Part shown: one piece after another, positions 53,032-63,056 of the stretch
Layout: every line of letters begins with the position of its first letter
Position numbering within the stretch: position 1 is the first letter of the stretch
Source of the DNA: Actinomadura sp. GC306
Lineage (GTDB): Bacteria; Actinomycetota; Actinomycetes; Streptosporangiales; Streptosporangiaceae
Direction of reading: 5' to 3'
DNA: 63,546 nt
Assembly: GCF_004348665.1 (NCBI RefSeq)
Contig: NZ_SMKM01000008.1
Location: 1-63,546, forward strand
Notes under the pieces: generated by a model
The model's database searches: none
Seen by the model: only the letters and a program-made list of their open reading frames with translations
What the model was told of the DNA's origin: nothing
Position numbers and translations under genes: made by a program

Positions 53032-53061
53032 GGGGTTCCTGCGGCCGGGGTTCCTGCGGTT
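53032..53061. repeat. 15-bp tandem duplication upstream of def
   Basis: GGGGTTCCTGCGGYY occurs at 53032-53046 and 53047-53061 in the 162-bp gap before def. Confidence 0.9.
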
Positions 53062-53113
53062 CGTGCACGGCGGGATGCTCCGTCCGGCTGCCCAGTCTAC
53101 GGAGCCCGGCCCA

Positions 53114-53171
53114 GAACATTCACACGCGAACATCCATGCGCTGAACATCCACGCGCTGAAAGCTCACACGC
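53114..53171. repeat. 14-15-bp imperfect tandem array at the 3' end of the acidic-protein gene
   Basis: GAACATCCAYGCGCT at 53128-53142 and 53143-53157 is flanked by diverged copies at 53114-53127 and 53158-53171. The last copy covers the stop codon of the upstream gene. Confidence 0.85.
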
Positions 53172-54987
53172 GCCGGCCCGCCCCCTGCGCGGACGAACGC
53201 GCCTTGTAGGCGGCGGTACGGGCCGCCTTGGCGGTCGCCTTGTCGGGGTGGTGGGCGCCCAGGGCCTCCAGGACGTCGGCCACACCAGGATGGTCGGTGC
53301 GCCACAACTCCTCGACCATCGTCTCCATCTCCGTCCCCGGCGGGGTGTCGAGAAGCGCCGCCTCGACCGCCTCCTCCGGTTCGGCGGTCTCCAGCATCCC
53401 GGCGACGGTGTCGACGAACACCCAGAGGTACTCCTCGCGGGCCAGCTCCCGTCCCGACGGGTCGCCCGCGGCGTTGAGCCAGAGCACGGCGTAGGGCGAG
53501 ACCAGCGGATGCTCCTGCGCGGCGCGGACCACGGCGGCGGCCTCCGGGCCGACGCGGTGCAGGACCGCCGCCGCCAGGTTGCGCGCACCCGGGCCTCCGG
53601 TGCGCATGACGTCCAGGAGGTCGGCGGCGGCGTCCTTGGGGTCCTGGCCGGCCAGCCAGCCCTCGATCTCCTCGTCCGCGGCCTCGGGCCGGTACCAGGT
53701 GAGGCCGGCGATGAGCTCGGAGGCCCTGGCGTCGGCCAGCCCGCCGACGACCGGCGCGGTGAACCCGTCCGCGACCAGCAGCTCCCGCACGGCCCATACG
53801 CCCAGCGGGGTCAGTTCACACCCCTCACCGGCCTCCTGGTCACCGGCCTTCTGGACGACGCCCCACTCCTCAAGGGTCGCCAGCTCAAGGTGGAAGGCGT
53901 CCGACACGAGCGCAGGCATCCCGTCGGCGTCGGAGAGGTCGTACGCCTCCTCGACGTGGTCGAGCAGCGCACCGAGGAGGGTCTCGGCCTCGGTCGGCTC
54001 CTCCTGCTCGTACAGGTGGATGAGGACGCCGGTCATCTCGTTCTGCACGAGCTCCACCGCGTCCAGGCCGTCCACGTAGTCGTGACCGGGCACCGCGAGC
54101 GCGTCGAACAGCGGCAGCCAGGCGCCGAGCAGGGTCGCGTCATCGGCGGACCGGAGTCCGTCCAGGGCGGGGCCCGGGCCGGCCCTACCGTCATCGGCCG
54201 TGATCACCTCGGCCTCCACGGCGGCCCACCAGAACCGCTCCAGTTCGCCCGAGTCCTCCATCTGCCCGTGGCGTCGCGGGGTCTCCAGGCCGAGCGCGGC
54301 CGCGGCGGCCTCCGCGTCGGCCTCGGTGAGCGTGTCGTGCTCGGTGAGGTCCCGCTCGCCCGTCCAGTCGGCGAGGGCGAGGGCGAACGACGTCAGCCGG
54401 GAGCGGCGCACGGCCTCCGCCAGCTCCGCCTCAGGCGCGAGCCGCACCGGCGGGACGACCAGCTCCTCGACCTGGCGCAGGTAGCCCTCGGTGCGCGCGT
54501 AGCGCTCATCGTCGGGGAGCGCCTCGAAGTCGCGGATCCACGCCTCGACCGCGTCCTGGTCGTCGAGGGAGACCCCGTCGGCCTGCATCAGCCCGCCGAT
54601 GACCTCCGCGGCGGCCTGCCGCTCCTCGCTGTCCACCGAGGCGACGAGCTCCTCGAACTCGGGGCCGATCCGGTCGATCTCGGCCTCCAGGGCGGCGGCC
54701 TCGTCCGCGGTGACGGCCTTGGTGTCGCCCAGGTACGCGGCGATCCTCCGCAGGACGTCCAGGATCGTGGGGACGTCCTCGCGCCCGGCGACCACGGACT
54801 CGGGGAACACGTTCAGCAGGAGCTCGCGCAGCAGCTCCGGAGTCAGCGCTTCGGGGCCGGTCAGGCCCATCTCCTTGTGCGCGAGGTCGAGCAGGATCCG
54901 AGCTCCCGGCTCGTCCAGCGCCTTGCCGTGTTCGTCCGCCCACCGCCGCAGGTCGCCCACGGTGGTCTCCACCCAGTTGTCGGCCAC
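53164..54987 (-). CDS. Large acidic protein of unknown function
   Basis: 607 aa, rich in Glu, Asp, Ala and Leu, nearly all helical by composition, with a basic last 30 residues (KATAKAARTAAYKARSSAQG). No signal peptide or membrane segment. The C-terminal part has HEAT/ARM-like helical pairs (DAAADLLDVMRTGGPGARNLAAAVLHRVG; HPLVSPYAVLWLNAAGD). No known enzyme motif. It starts 16 nt after priA and precedes def, a stable position that suggests an actinobacterial core protein; function cannot be assigned. Confidence 0.8.
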   Translation of the reverse strand: MADNWVETTVGDLRRWADEHGKALDEPGARILLDLAHKEMGLTGPEALTPELLRELLLNVFPESVVAGREDVPTILDVLRRIAAYLGDTKAVTADEAAALEAEIDRIGPEFEELVASVDSEERQAAAEVIGGLMQADGVSLDDQDAVEAWIRDFEALPDDERYARTEGYLRQVEELVVPPVRLAPEAELAEAVRRSRLTSFALALADWTGERDLTEHDTLTEADAEAAAAALGLETPRRHGQMEDSGELERFWWAAVEAEVITADDGRAGPGPALDGLRSADDATLLGAWLPLFDALAVPGHDYVDGLDAVELVQNEMTGVLIHLYEQEEPTEAETLLGALLDHVEEAYDLSDADGMPALVSDAFHLELATLEEWGVVQKAGDQEAGEGCELTPLGVWAVRELLVADGFTAPVVGGLADARASELIAGLTWYRPEAADEEIEGWLAGQDPKDAAADLLDVMRTGGPGARNLAAAVLHRVGPEAAAVVRAAQEHPLVSPYAVLWLNAAGDPSGRELAREEYLWVFVDTVAGMLETAEPEEAVEAALLDTPPGTEMETMVEELWRTDHPGVADVLEALGAHHPDKATAKAARTAAYKARSSAQGAGRRV

Positions 54988-55003
54988 CCGAGAACCCTAT
55001 TGG

Positions 55004-57121
55004 TCAGATCAACTCCAGGGGGTCGATCTGGACTCGTACGGTCTCCGTGGCTTTTCGCGCACTGCGTACGCCCTGCGCCTCCTTGAGCGAACGCGCCAGG
55101 GCGACCCCCGCGGCCCGGGGCACGCGGACCAGCGCGCGCTCCTTCTCCTGGGCCTCGGCGGGCGCCTGCGGGCCGGGAGCCTGCGGCACGGGAACCGGAC
55201 CGAGGACCTCCGCGCCGTCGGGCAGCCGGGCATCGGCCAGCAGGTCCCGGATGGCCGCGGGCGTCCCGGTCAGCGACGCCATCCGCGCCGCGGGCGGGAA
55301 ACCGACCTCCCGGCGCTCGGCGAGCTCCCGCTCGGCGTAGGTGACCGGGTCCCACCGGACGAGGGCCTGGACGGCGGGCAGCGTCCCTTCCGCGGCCACC
55401 ACGACCGGGCCCAGGGGGCGCACGAGCGCCGCCGCGTTCATCCAGCGGCGCAGCGCCTCCTCACCGGCGCGCAGGTCGGGCCGCCCGAGCAGCACCCAGC
55501 CGTCCAGCAGCAGCGCTGCCCGGTAGCCGTCCTCCGCGGGCGGTTCCGCGCCGGGCGTGGCCACCACCAGGGCCCGTTCGGGGCCGACCCGGTCGAGGAT
55601 CGCGTCGCGGCCGGACGTGCGCACCGGCACCCCGGGGAACGCCCTGCCGAGCTCCTCCGCCGTGCGCTTGGCGCCCACCACCACGGCGCGCACCTGGAAG
55701 AAGCCGCACTCGGGGCAGCGCCAGTCGCCCGCGATGCGCCCGCACCACCGGCAGTGCGGGGCGGCATGGGACGACGGCAGCGACAGCGGCCCCTGGCAGG
55801 CCGCGCACTGGGCCGGAGTACGGCAGCGCCCGCACGCGATGCCCGGTACGTAGCCGCGCCTCGGCACCTGCACCAGGACGGGCCCGTCCTGCAGCGCCTG
55901 CCGCGCGGCCTCGAACGCGACGTTCGGCAGGCGCGCGGTACGGGCGGCGGCGTCCCGGGCGAGCTGGGCGTCCTCGCCGACGTAGCGGACGCGGGGCATC
56001 GCCGTCCGGATGCGCGGCCGGTCCGCCGCGAGGGCGTGCGCCCAGCCGGTCTCGACGAGCTGGGTCGCGTCGGTGGTCCTCGTGTACCCGCCGATCAGCG
56101 CCGCCGCGCCCGTCCGGTGGGCGCGCAGGGCGAGGACCTCGCGCGGGTGCGGGTAGGGCGCGTGCGGCTCGGCGTGGACGTCGTCGCCGTCGTCCCACAG
56201 CACGACCAGGCCGAGGTCGGCGACGGGCGCGAACATGGCGGCGCGCGTGCCCACCACCGCCCGCGCGGATCCGCGCCGGACGGCCAGCCACCTGCGGTAG
56301 CGCTCCGCCGGGCCGAGTTCGGCCGTCAGCGCGACGTGCCGCCCCTCCCCCAGCTCCGCCTCCAGCGCGGCGTCCATCCGCGCCACGTCGCGGCCATCGG
56401 CCACGACGACGAGTGCGCCGCGCCCGCTCCGCAGAGTCACGGCGACGGCGCGCGCTATGGCGGCCGTCCAGCCGGGCCCGGGCAGGGCAGTCCACACCGC
56501 ACGGGGCGCCCTGCCGCCGGCCAGGGCGCTCAGGAACGAGGCCCCCGCGGGGTACTCGCTCCACACGCCGATGTCCGCCGCGCCGTCATCGCCGGACGGT
56601 TCCGTCTCCTCGCCCGGGTCGGTCGCGGGTTCCGCCTCCACACGGGCATGCCGCGGCGGGACGGCGAGGCGGAGCACGTCCGCGAACGTCCCCGCGTACC
56701 GGTCGGCCACCTCCCGCACCAGCGCCGCGACCTCCGGGGTCAGGACGGGCTCGGACGAGGTGACCCGCTCCAGGTACAGCAGCTTCCCGTCGTGGCCGCT
56801 CTCGGCGACCCGCTCCAGCAGGAACCCGTCGACGAGCTGACCCGCGAAACGCACCCGCACGCGGCATCCGGGCACGGCCTTGGCGTCCAGGTCGGCCGGG
56901 ACCAGGTAGTCGAAGGGCCGGTCCAGGTGCGGCAGGGACATGTCGACCGCGATCCGCGCGACGGGCAGCTCTCCGGCGGGCCGCCGCGCCCCCTTCTTCG
57001 CGCCCTTCCCCGGCTTGCCGGACTTGGACGACCCGGAAGGTCTGCGCGGCGCCTCCGCGGGGCGCTCCGGCAGATCGCCCAGCCCCGGGATGAGGTCCGT
57101 CCCCCCGCCGTCCTTCGCCAC
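55004..57121 (-). CDS. priA: Primosomal protein N' (PriA), helicase motifs degenerate
   Basis: 705 aa. After a Lys-rich N-terminus comes the 3' DNA-binding domain (VARIAVDMSLPHLDRPFDYLVP), then a helicase-like region and eight zinc-binding Cys at 430, 433, 439, 442, 457, 460, 469 and 472. Walker A is replaced by LPGPGWTAA (about 213-221) and the DEAH box by WDDGDDVH (about 309-316), so ATP-driven unwinding is unlikely. This is known for actinobacterial PriA. It may act in replication restart as a DNA- and protein-binding factor. Confidence 0.93.
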   Translation of the reverse strand: MAKDGGGTDLIPGLGDLPERPAEAPRRPSGSSKSGKPGKGAKKGARRPAGELPVARIAVDMSLPHLDRPFDYLVPADLDAKAVPGCRVRVRFAGQLVDGFLLERVAESGHDGKLLYLERVTSSEPVLTPEVAALVREVADRYAGTFADVLRLAVPPRHARVEAEPATDPGEETEPSGDDGAADIGVWSEYPAGASFLSALAGGRAPRAVWTALPGPGWTAAIARAVAVTLRSGRGALVVVADGRDVARMDAALEAELGEGRHVALTAELGPAERYRRWLAVRRGSARAVVGTRAAMFAPVADLGLVVLWDDGDDVHAEPHAPYPHPREVLALRAHRTGAAALIGGYTRTTDATQLVETGWAHALAADRPRIRTAMPRVRYVGEDAQLARDAAARTARLPNVAFEAARQALQDGPVLVQVPRRGYVPGIACGRCRTPAQCAACQGPLSLPSSHAAPHCRWCGRIAGDWRCPECGFFQVRAVVVGAKRTAEELGRAFPGVPVRTSGRDAILDRVGPERALVVATPGAEPPAEDGYRAALLLDGWVLLGRPDLRAGEEALRRWMNAAALVRPLGPVVVAAEGTLPAVQALVRWDPVTYAERELAERREVGFPPAARMASLTGTPAAIRDLLADARLPDGAEVLGPVPVPQAPGPQAPAEAQEKERALVRVPRAAGVALARSLKEAQGVRSARKATETVRVQIDPLELI

Positions 57122-57287
57122 GCCCCCGTCCTACCAGATCGGCCCGACAGCCGGCATCGGCCCGGCGGCCGGCCTCGCACGCTAGGGTTGACCCGTTCGG
57201 ACGGGGTGCGCATCCGCCGGTCCATTGCCCGATGCCTCCCGCGCCCTAGCCGCCCGACGAGCCCGTGCAGGCGACGACAAGCAGGCG

Positions 57288-58952
57288 ATGACGACACCGC
57301 ATACCCGAGAGCGGGCGGACGCCCCTGCCCTGCAGGGTCCGGCACGCCGCTCCCCCGCCCGCGCTCCGCGGCGTAAGCGGGTGAACCTGCGCCACCCCGT
57401 GGTGGCCGCCACGTTCACCTCGGCCGTCCTCCACCTGGTCTGGGCGCTGTACCTGGCGACGGAGGGCGGTGACCTCGCGGCGCAGGCCGCGTGGACGGAC
57501 TTCGTCTGGAAGCACCCCGACACCGCGTACAGCTTCGCCTGGTACGGCGGGATGCACCCGGTCTCCTACAGCGTCCTGTCCCCGCACCTCATGGCGCTGT
57601 TCGGCATCCGCACGGTCGCCGTGGTGACCGGCACGGTCTCGGCGGCGCTCACCGCGTACCTCCTGCGGCGGTTCAAGGCGCCCGTGGCGCTGCCGGCCTC
57701 GCTCTGGGCCGCGTTCGCGCTGGCGTGCAACGCCGCGTCCGGCCGGACCACGTTCGGGCTGGGCCTCATGTTCGCGCTCATGGCCACGGCCGTCGCGTTC
57801 ACGAGCCGCGGGACGCCCGGCCCGCGCGCGGCGGGGATGGCCGGCCTCAGCCTCCTCGCGTCGCTGGCGAGCCCCGTCGCGGGCCTGTTCCTCCTCGTGC
57901 TCGCCGCCGCGCTCTTCCTGACCGGACGCCGCCGCGCCGGGGTCTGCCTCGCCGCCGGGCTGCCCGTCGTCGTGGGCACGACGAGCCTGCTGTTCCCCTT
58001 CGACGGCATCCAGCCGATCTCGTTCACCGCCATCGTCCTGCCCGCCGTCACCAGCGTGATCGCCGTGCTGGCGTGCGCGCCGAAGAACTGGACCCTCGTC
58101 CGGGTCGGCGCGGGCGTGTACCTGGCCGGGATCGTGCTGACGTGGCTGATCCCGTCCCCCGTCGGCAGCAACGTCGAACGGCTCTCGCTGCTGTTCGGAG
58201 GGATGTTCCTCATCTCCGCCGTCGCGCGCGCGCACGGCCGCCTGCGGATCGCCGTGCTGTCCCTCGCGTTCATCGTCACCGCGTCCTGGCAGGTCGTGAA
58301 GCCCGTCGACGACCTCATCCACACCGAACCCGCCGACGAGGCCGCCGCGCACGCCAGCGGCCTCATCACCGAGCTGACCAGCCTCGGCGCGGACAAGGGG
58401 CGCATCGAGGTCGTCCCGCTGCGCTCCCACTGGGAGTCGGCCGGGATGACCCGCCACTTCACCCTCGCGCGCGGCTGGAACCGCCAGGTCGACGCCGAAC
58501 GCCACGCACTGTTCTACGAGGAGGGCGCGCTGACGTCCGACTCCTACCGCGACTGGCTGAACAAGTGGGCGGTGCAGTACGTCGTCCTGCCCGAGCAGGA
58601 GAACGACTGGGCCGCGCGGGACGAGGCCGCGCTCGTCGCGGAGGGCCAGCCGTACCTGACGGAGATCTGGCACGACGAGCACTGGCGCCTGTACCGCGTC
58701 CTGCGCGCGACGCCCCTCGTCGACCGCCCGGCGTCCGTCCACAAACTCGACGCGGGCGAGCTCGTCGTCGACATGCCGTCCGGCGGCTCCGTCCTGGTGC
58801 GCGCCTACTGGTCGCCCTGGCTGCGGGTGACGGGCGGGGAGGCGTGCCTGTCGCGCGCGGGCGAGTTCATCCGGCTGCAGGTCGGCGAGCCCGGCCGCTA
58901 CACCATCGGCGCCCGCTACGGCCTCCGCCGCGGCGACCACTGCGCTCCTTGA
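57288..58952 (+). CDS. Conserved multi-spanning membrane protein with C-terminal extracytoplasmic domain
   Basis: 554 aa. About ten hydrophobic segments (from HPVVAATFTSAVLHLVWALYLA to LRIAVLSLAFIVTASWQVV) followed by a soluble domain of about 200 aa with YVVLPEQENDWA and WRLYRVLRATP. The layout recalls GT-C-type membrane glycosyltransferases, but no clear DxD is seen in the first loop, so the role is open. ATG 57288 is chosen; a TTG 63 nt upstream is possible. The gene is divergent from priA and convergent with metK. Confidence 0.78.
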   Translation: MTTPHTRERADAPALQGPARRSPARAPRRKRVNLRHPVVAATFTSAVLHLVWALYLATEGGDLAAQAAWTDFVWKHPDTAYSFAWYGGMHPVSYSVLSPHLMALFGIRTVAVVTGTVSAALTAYLLRRFKAPVALPASLWAAFALACNAASGRTTFGLGLMFALMATAVAFTSRGTPGPRAAGMAGLSLLASLASPVAGLFLLVLAAALFLTGRRRAGVCLAAGLPVVVGTTSLLFPFDGIQPISFTAIVLPAVTSVIAVLACAPKNWTLVRVGAGVYLAGIVLTWLIPSPVGSNVERLSLLFGGMFLISAVARAHGRLRIAVLSLAFIVTASWQVVKPVDDLIHTEPADEAAAHASGLITELTSLGADKGRIEVVPLRSHWESAGMTRHFTLARGWNRQVDAERHALFYEEGALTSDSYRDWLNKWAVQYVVLPEQENDWAARDEAALVAEGQPYLTEIWHDEHWRLYRVLRATPLVDRPASVHKLDAGELVVDMPSGGSVLVRAYWSPWLRVTGGEACLSRAGEFIRLQVGEPGRYTIGARYGLRRGDHCAP

Positions 58953-58974
58953 CCCGCCTGCCACCGCCACGCGT

Positions 58975-59013
58975 CGGAAGAGCCCCGGGAACAACGTCCC
59001 CGGGGCTCTTCCG
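58975..59013. terminator. Bidirectional terminator hairpin
   Basis: CGGAAGAGCCCCGGG (58975-58989) pairs perfectly with 58999-59013 around a 9-nt loop, between the converging membrane protein and metK genes. Confidence 0.9.
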
Positions 59014-59031
59014 CGTGCGGGCGGGCGGGCG

Positions 59032-60225
59032 TCAGAGGCCGGCGGCGGAGGCCAGCGCCTCGGCGCGGTCCGTCGACTCCCAGGAGAAGTCGGGCTCGCT
59101 GCGGCCGAAGTGGCCGTAGGCGGCCGTCTGCTGGTAGATCGGGCGGAGCAGGTCCAGGTCGCGGACGATCGCGGCCGGGCGCAGGTCGAACACCTCGAAG
59201 ATCGCCTTCTGGATCTTCTCCGGGTCGACGTTCTCGGTGCCGAAGGTCTCCACGAACACCCCGACCGGGTGGGCCTTGCCGATCGCGTAGGCGACCTGCA
59301 CCTCGGCGCGGCGGGCGAGCCGCGCGGCGACGATGTTCTTGGCGACCCAGCGCATCGCGTACGCGGCGGACCGGTCGACCTTGGACGGGTCCTTGCCGGA
59401 GAACGCGCCGCCGCCGTGCCGCGCCATGCCGCCGTAGGTGTCGACGATGATCTTGCGGCCGGTGAGCCCGGCGTCGCCCATCGGGCCGCCGATCTCGAAG
59501 CGGCCGGTCGGGTTGACCAGCAGCCGGTAGCCCTCGGTCTCCAGCTCGAACCCGGCGAGCACCGGGTCGACGACGTGCTCCTTGATGTCGGGGGTGAGCA
59601 GTTCCTTCAGGTCGATGTCGGGGGCGTGCTGGCTGGACACGACGACGGTGTCGAGGCGGACGCCGCGGTCGCCGTCGTACTCGATGGTGACCTGGGTCTT
59701 GCCGTCGGGACGCAGGTAGGGGACGTCGCCGCTCTTGCGGACCGCCGACAGCCGGTGCGCGAGCCGGTGCGCGAGCGTGATCGGCAGCGGCATCAGGTCG
59801 GGCGACTCGTCGGTGGCGTAGCCGAACATCAGCCCCTGGTCGCCGGCGCCCTGCCGGTCCAGCTCGTCGACGCCCTCGCCCTCGCGGGCCTCGTAGGCGG
59901 CGTCGACGCCCTGCGCGATGTCGGGCGACTGGGCGCCGATGGACACCGACACACCGCAGGAGTGGCCGTCGAAGCCCTTCTTCGACGAGTCGTAGCCGAT
60001 CTCCAGGATCTTCTCGCGGATCACGCCCGGGATGTCGACGTAGGTCTCGGTGGTGACCTCACCGGCGACGTGGACCTGACCGGTCGTGATCATCGTTTCG
60101 ACGGCGACCCGGCTCTTCGGGTCGTCCTTGAGCATCGAGTCGAGGATCGCGTCGCTGATCTGGTCCGCGATCTTGTCCGGGTGTCCTTCGGTGACGGACT
60201 CGGAGGTGAACAGGCGGCGAGGCAC
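59032..60225 (-). CDS. metK: S-adenosylmethionine synthetase
   Basis: Makes SAM from methionine and ATP. 397 aa. It starts [20 protein letters not shown], and has [12 protein letters not shown] (adenine-binding), [22 protein letters not shown] and [16 protein letters not shown] (P-loop-like), all signatures of the family. The GTG at 60225 follows AAGGAG. It lies downstream of coaBC in the same orientation; a 158-bp gap may hold its own promoter. No SAM riboswitch recognised. Confidence 0.98.
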   Translation of the reverse strand: MPRRLFTSESVTEGHPDKIADQISDAILDSMLKDDPKSRVAVETMITTGQVHVAGEVTTETYVDIPGVIREKILEIGYDSSKKGFDGHSCGVSVSIGAQSPDIAQGVDAAYEAREGEGVDELDRQGAGDQGLMFGYATDESPDLMPLPITLAHRLAHRLSAVRKSGDVPYLRPDGKTQVTIEYDGDRGVRLDTVVVSSQHAPDIDLKELLTPDIKEHVVDPVLAGFELETEGYRLLVNPTGRFEIGGPMGDAGLTGRKIIVDTYGGMARHGGGAFSGKDPSKVDRSAAYAMRWVAKNIVAARLARRAEVQVAYAIGKAHPVGVFVETFGTENVDPEKIQKAIFEVFDLRPAAIVRDLDLLRPIYQQTAAYGHFGRSEPDFSWESTDRAEALASAAGL

Positions 60226-60383
60226 GTACGTGAACTCCTTGCAGCGGCTGCTGACTGTCGTCGCAGGGACGGATGTCTTGTCGAGTTCGGCAGGGGACCC
60301 CGCCCCCCGCCGGGTTTCCCACGGTGTCGTTTCGGAGTCTAGCGGGAACGGCGGACGGCACAGCGGCCGCCGGGCGGCGGGCG

Positions 60384-61604
60384 TCAGTCGGCCGGCGGGG
60401 GGACGAGCCGGTCGGCGACGTGGTCCCAGACGACCTCGGCGAGCGCCTCCTTGGCTCCGCGCGGCACCTCGGTCTGCGCGCCGTCCGCGCCGAGGATCAC
60501 CGCGGCGTTGTCGGGCCGCCCGAACGCGAGGTTCTCGCCGACCTGGTTGACGACGAGCAGGTCGCAGCGCTTGCGGGCGAGCTTGGCGCGGCCGTTCTCC
60601 AGGACGTCGTCGGTCTCGGCCGCGAACCCCACGATCACCTGCCCGGGGCGGCGCTTCTCGCCGAGCTCGGCCAGGATGTCGGGGTTCTGCACCAGCCGGA
60701 TCGGCTCCGGCTCGCCCCCCTCGGCCTTCTTGATCTTGGAGCCGCGGTAGCCGGCCGGCCGGAAGTCGGCGACGGCCGCGGCCATCACGACCGCGTCGGC
60801 GGTGCCGGCGGCCTTCAGGACGGCCTCGCGCATGTCCTCCGCCGACCCGACGGGCACGATCTCGGCCCCGGCCGGGTCGGGCAGGGCGACGTTGGCGGAC
60901 ACGAGCGTGACGCGGGCGCCGCGGGCGGCGGCAGTACGGGCGAGCGCGTAGCCCTGCAGCCCGGACGAGCGGTTCCCGAGGAACCGGACCGGGTCGAGGG
61001 ATTCGCGGGTGCCGCCGGCCGAGACGACGACGTGCCGCCCGGCGAGGTCGCGGCCGTCCGCGCCGCGCGCCAGGACGTGCCGGGCGACCTCGAACAGCTC
61101 GGCGGGCTCGGGCAGCCGGCCGGGGCCGGTGTCCTTGCCGGTGAGGCGGCCGGAGGCCGGTTCGACGACGACGGCGCCGCGCTCGCGCAGCGTCGCCACG
61201 TTCGCCTGGGTCGCGGGGTGCTCCCACATCTCGGTGTGCATCGCGGGGGCGAAGACGACCGGGCAGCGGGCGGTGAGCAGGGTGTTGGTGAGCAGGTCGT
61301 CGGCCAGCCCGGCGGCGGCACGGGCGAGCAGGTCCGCGGTGGCGGGGGCGACGAACACGAGGTCGGCGTGCTGCCCGAGCCGGACGTGCGGGACCTCGGC
61401 GACGCCGTCCCACACCCCGGTCGAGACCGGTTTCCCCGACAGCGCGGCCCAGGTGGGCTCGCCGACGAAGCGCAGCGCGTCCTCGGTCGGGACGACGGTG
61501 ACGTCGTGGCCCGACTCGGTGAGCCGCCGGAGCAGTTCGCACGCCTTGTACGCGGCGATGCCGGCGCTCACACCGAGCACGACGCGCGGCTTGGGGGAGG
61601 TCAT
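60384..61604 (-). CDS. coaBC: Bifunctional phosphopantothenoylcysteine decarboxylase / phosphopantothenate-cysteine ligase
   Basis: Two successive CoA-biosynthesis activities. 406 aa. CoaC half: [21 protein letters not shown], catalytic His in [28 protein letters not shown] and APAMHTEMW. CoaB half from about residue 190: [33 protein letters not shown] and SKIKKAEG lysines. ATG 61604; GTG 61613 is an alternative. Between rpoZ and metK. Confidence 0.96.
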   Translation of the reverse strand: MTSPKPRVVLGVSAGIAAYKACELLRRLTESGHDVTVVPTEDALRFVGEPTWAALSGKPVSTGVWDGVAEVPHVRLGQHADLVFVAPATADLLARAAAGLADDLLTNTLLTARCPVVFAPAMHTEMWEHPATQANVATLRERGAVVVEPASGRLTGKDTGPGRLPEPAELFEVARHVLARGADGRDLAGRHVVVSAGGTRESLDPVRFLGNRSSGLQGYALARTAAARGARVTLVSANVALPDPAGAEIVPVGSAEDMREAVLKAAGTADAVVMAAAVADFRPAGYRGSKIKKAEGGEPEPIRLVQNPDILAELGEKRRPGQVIVGFAAETDDVLENGRAKLARKRCDLLVVNQVGENLAFGRPDNAAVILGADGAQTEVPRGAKEALAEVVWDHVADRLVPPPAD

Positions 61605-61660
61605 GCCGCCCACTGTGCCATCAGGCGCCCGGCGGGCGCCCGCCGGGGTCGCACGGGCGC

Positions 61661-61915
61661 TCAGCCCTCGATGGGCTCGGCGTTCAGGAGGCCCTCGCGC
61701 GTCTCGCGGAGCGCGATCGACAGGGGCTTCTCCTGGACCTGCGTCTCGACGAGCGGGCCGACGTACTCCAGCAGGCCCTCGCCCAGCTGGGCGTAGTAGG
61801 CGTTGATCTGCCGGGCGCGCTTGGCCGCGATGCTCACGAGGCCGTACTTGGTGTCGACGACTTCGAGGAGCTCGTCGATCGACGGGTTGGTGATGCCCTC
61901 ATTGCTGACTGCCAC
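61661..61915 (-). CDS. rpoZ: DNA-directed RNA polymerase omega subunit
   Basis: 84 aa. Segments [30 protein letters not shown] and [15 protein letters not shown] match omega, which helps assemble the beta' subunit. GTG start preceded by AGGGAAGG. The gene lies between gmk and coaBC, the standard bacterial order. Confidence 0.97.
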   Translation of the reverse strand: MAVSNEGITNPSIDELLEVVDTKYGLVSIAAKRARQINAYYAQLGEGLLEYVGPLVETQVQEKPLSIALRETREGLLNAEPIEG

Positions 61916-61976
61916 TCGGTGGCCTTCCCTAGATCTCGCCTGTTGGTTCCCCGCCCGCCGGGCACGGCGGGCGCCA

Positions 61977-62576
61977 CTAGTGAACAGCCATCAAGGCTAG
62001 CAGCTCATCGCACACGTCCTGGACGGACGTGTTGACGAGCGTGACGTCGAACTCCTTCTCGGCGGCGAGTTCCACGCGGGCGGCCGCGAGGCGGCGCTCG
62101 ACGACGTCGGGGGGCTCGGTGCCGCGGCCGGTCAGCCGGCGGACGAGCTCCTCCCAGCTGGGCGGCGCGAGGAACACCAGCCGCGCCTCGGGCATCGTAC
62201 TGCGCACCTGCCGGGCGCCCTGGAGGTCGATCTCCAGCAGGACCGGCTCGCCGCGCTCCAGGCGCTCCTCGACGGGCCGCCGCGGGGTCCCGTAGCGGTT
62301 GCCCGCGAACTCGGCCCATTCGAGGAGCTCCCCCTCGTCGACGAGCCGGTCGAAACCGGCGTCGTCGACGAAGAAGTACTGCACACCGTGGGTCTCACCC
62401 GGCCGGGGGGGCCGGGTGGTCACCGAGACCGACAGCCACACCCGGGGGTGCGCTCGCCGGATCTCGGCGACGACCGTGCTCTTGCCGACGCCCGACGGTC
62501 CCGACAGGACCGTCAGGCGCCGCGAGAGCGGGCCATGCTGTTCGGAGCCGTCCGGCGCTGCGTCGAACATTCTCAT
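61977..62576 (-). CDS. gmk: Guanylate kinase
   Basis: Phosphorylates GMP to GDP. 199 aa. P-loop [16 protein letters not shown]-binding [19 protein letters not shown], and [12 protein letters not shown] near the middle. Lid segment [17 protein letters not shown]. No clear ribosome-binding site before the ATG; MRM gives a second ATG at 62570. Confidence 0.97.
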   Translation of the reverse strand: MRMFDAAPDGSEQHGPLSRRLTVLSGPSGVGKSTVVAEIRRAHPRVWLSVSVTTRPPRPGETHGVQYFFVDDAGFDRLVDEGELLEWAEFAGNRYGTPRRPVEERLERGEPVLLEIDLQGARQVRSTMPEARLVFLAPPSWEELVRRLTGRGTEPPDVVERRLAAARVELAAEKEFDVTLVNTSVQDVCDELLALMAVH

Positions 62577-62729
62577 CCGGCCCGTCCGGGGACGTGCCCC
62601 CCGCGGGGGGCGGCCGGTGAGGGGAGTCGTTCGGCGCGGGCGCCGGAACCGGACGGGATGGTGCCGGTCACGGGTCGCCCCGGACCGGCCGCGGCGGCAT
62701 GGCCGCAGCGCCCGTCCGTGAGTCGCGCG

Positions 62730-63056
62730 TCAGCGGTTCGCACTTCCGCCGAACTCACGCTCCAGGGAGGCGCGCTGGTTGGCGCCGAGGCCCCGCACAC
62801 GGCGGGACTCGGCGATGCCCAGGCGCTCCATGATCTGCTTCGCACGGACCTTGCCCACACCGGGCAGCGATTCGAGGAGCGCCGACACCTTCATCTTCCC
62901 GATGACGTCGTCGGACTGACCCTCTTTGAGAACCTCGGCGAGCGAGGTTCCCCCGTGCTTCAGCTTGTTCTTAACCTCGGCCCGCTCCTTGCGAGCCTTG
63001 GCAGCCTTCTCAAGGGCTGCGGCGCGCTGTTCGGGGGTTAGGGGCGGAAGAGCCAC
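62730..63056 (-). CDS. mihF: Integration host factor, actinobacterial type (mIHF)
   Basis: Nucleoid-associated DNA-bending protein of actinobacteria, unrelated to proteobacterial IHF. 108 aa. Basic N-terminal helix (LTPEQRAAALEKAAKARKERAEVKNKLKHGG), then the helix-two-turn-helix region VSALLESLPGVGKVRAKQIMERLGI and SRRVRGLGANQRASLEREF. GTG start with GAGGTGA. Usually neighbours gmk and pyrF; pyrF is not inside the window. Confidence 0.97.
   Translation of the reverse strand: MALPPLTPEQRAAALEKAAKARKERAEVKNKLKHGGTSLAEVLKEGQSDDVIGKMKVSALLESLPGVGKVRAKQIMERLGIAESRRVRGLGANQRASLEREFGGSANR

Noticed and set aside
53032..53171. CRISPR-like array
   Set aside because: Repeats are contiguous 14-15-bp tandem copies with no unique spacers and no cas genes nearby.
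60226..60383. SAM riboswitch before metK
   Set aside because: No SAM-I or SAM-II/SAM-IV core sequence or helix pattern could be recognised in this gap.
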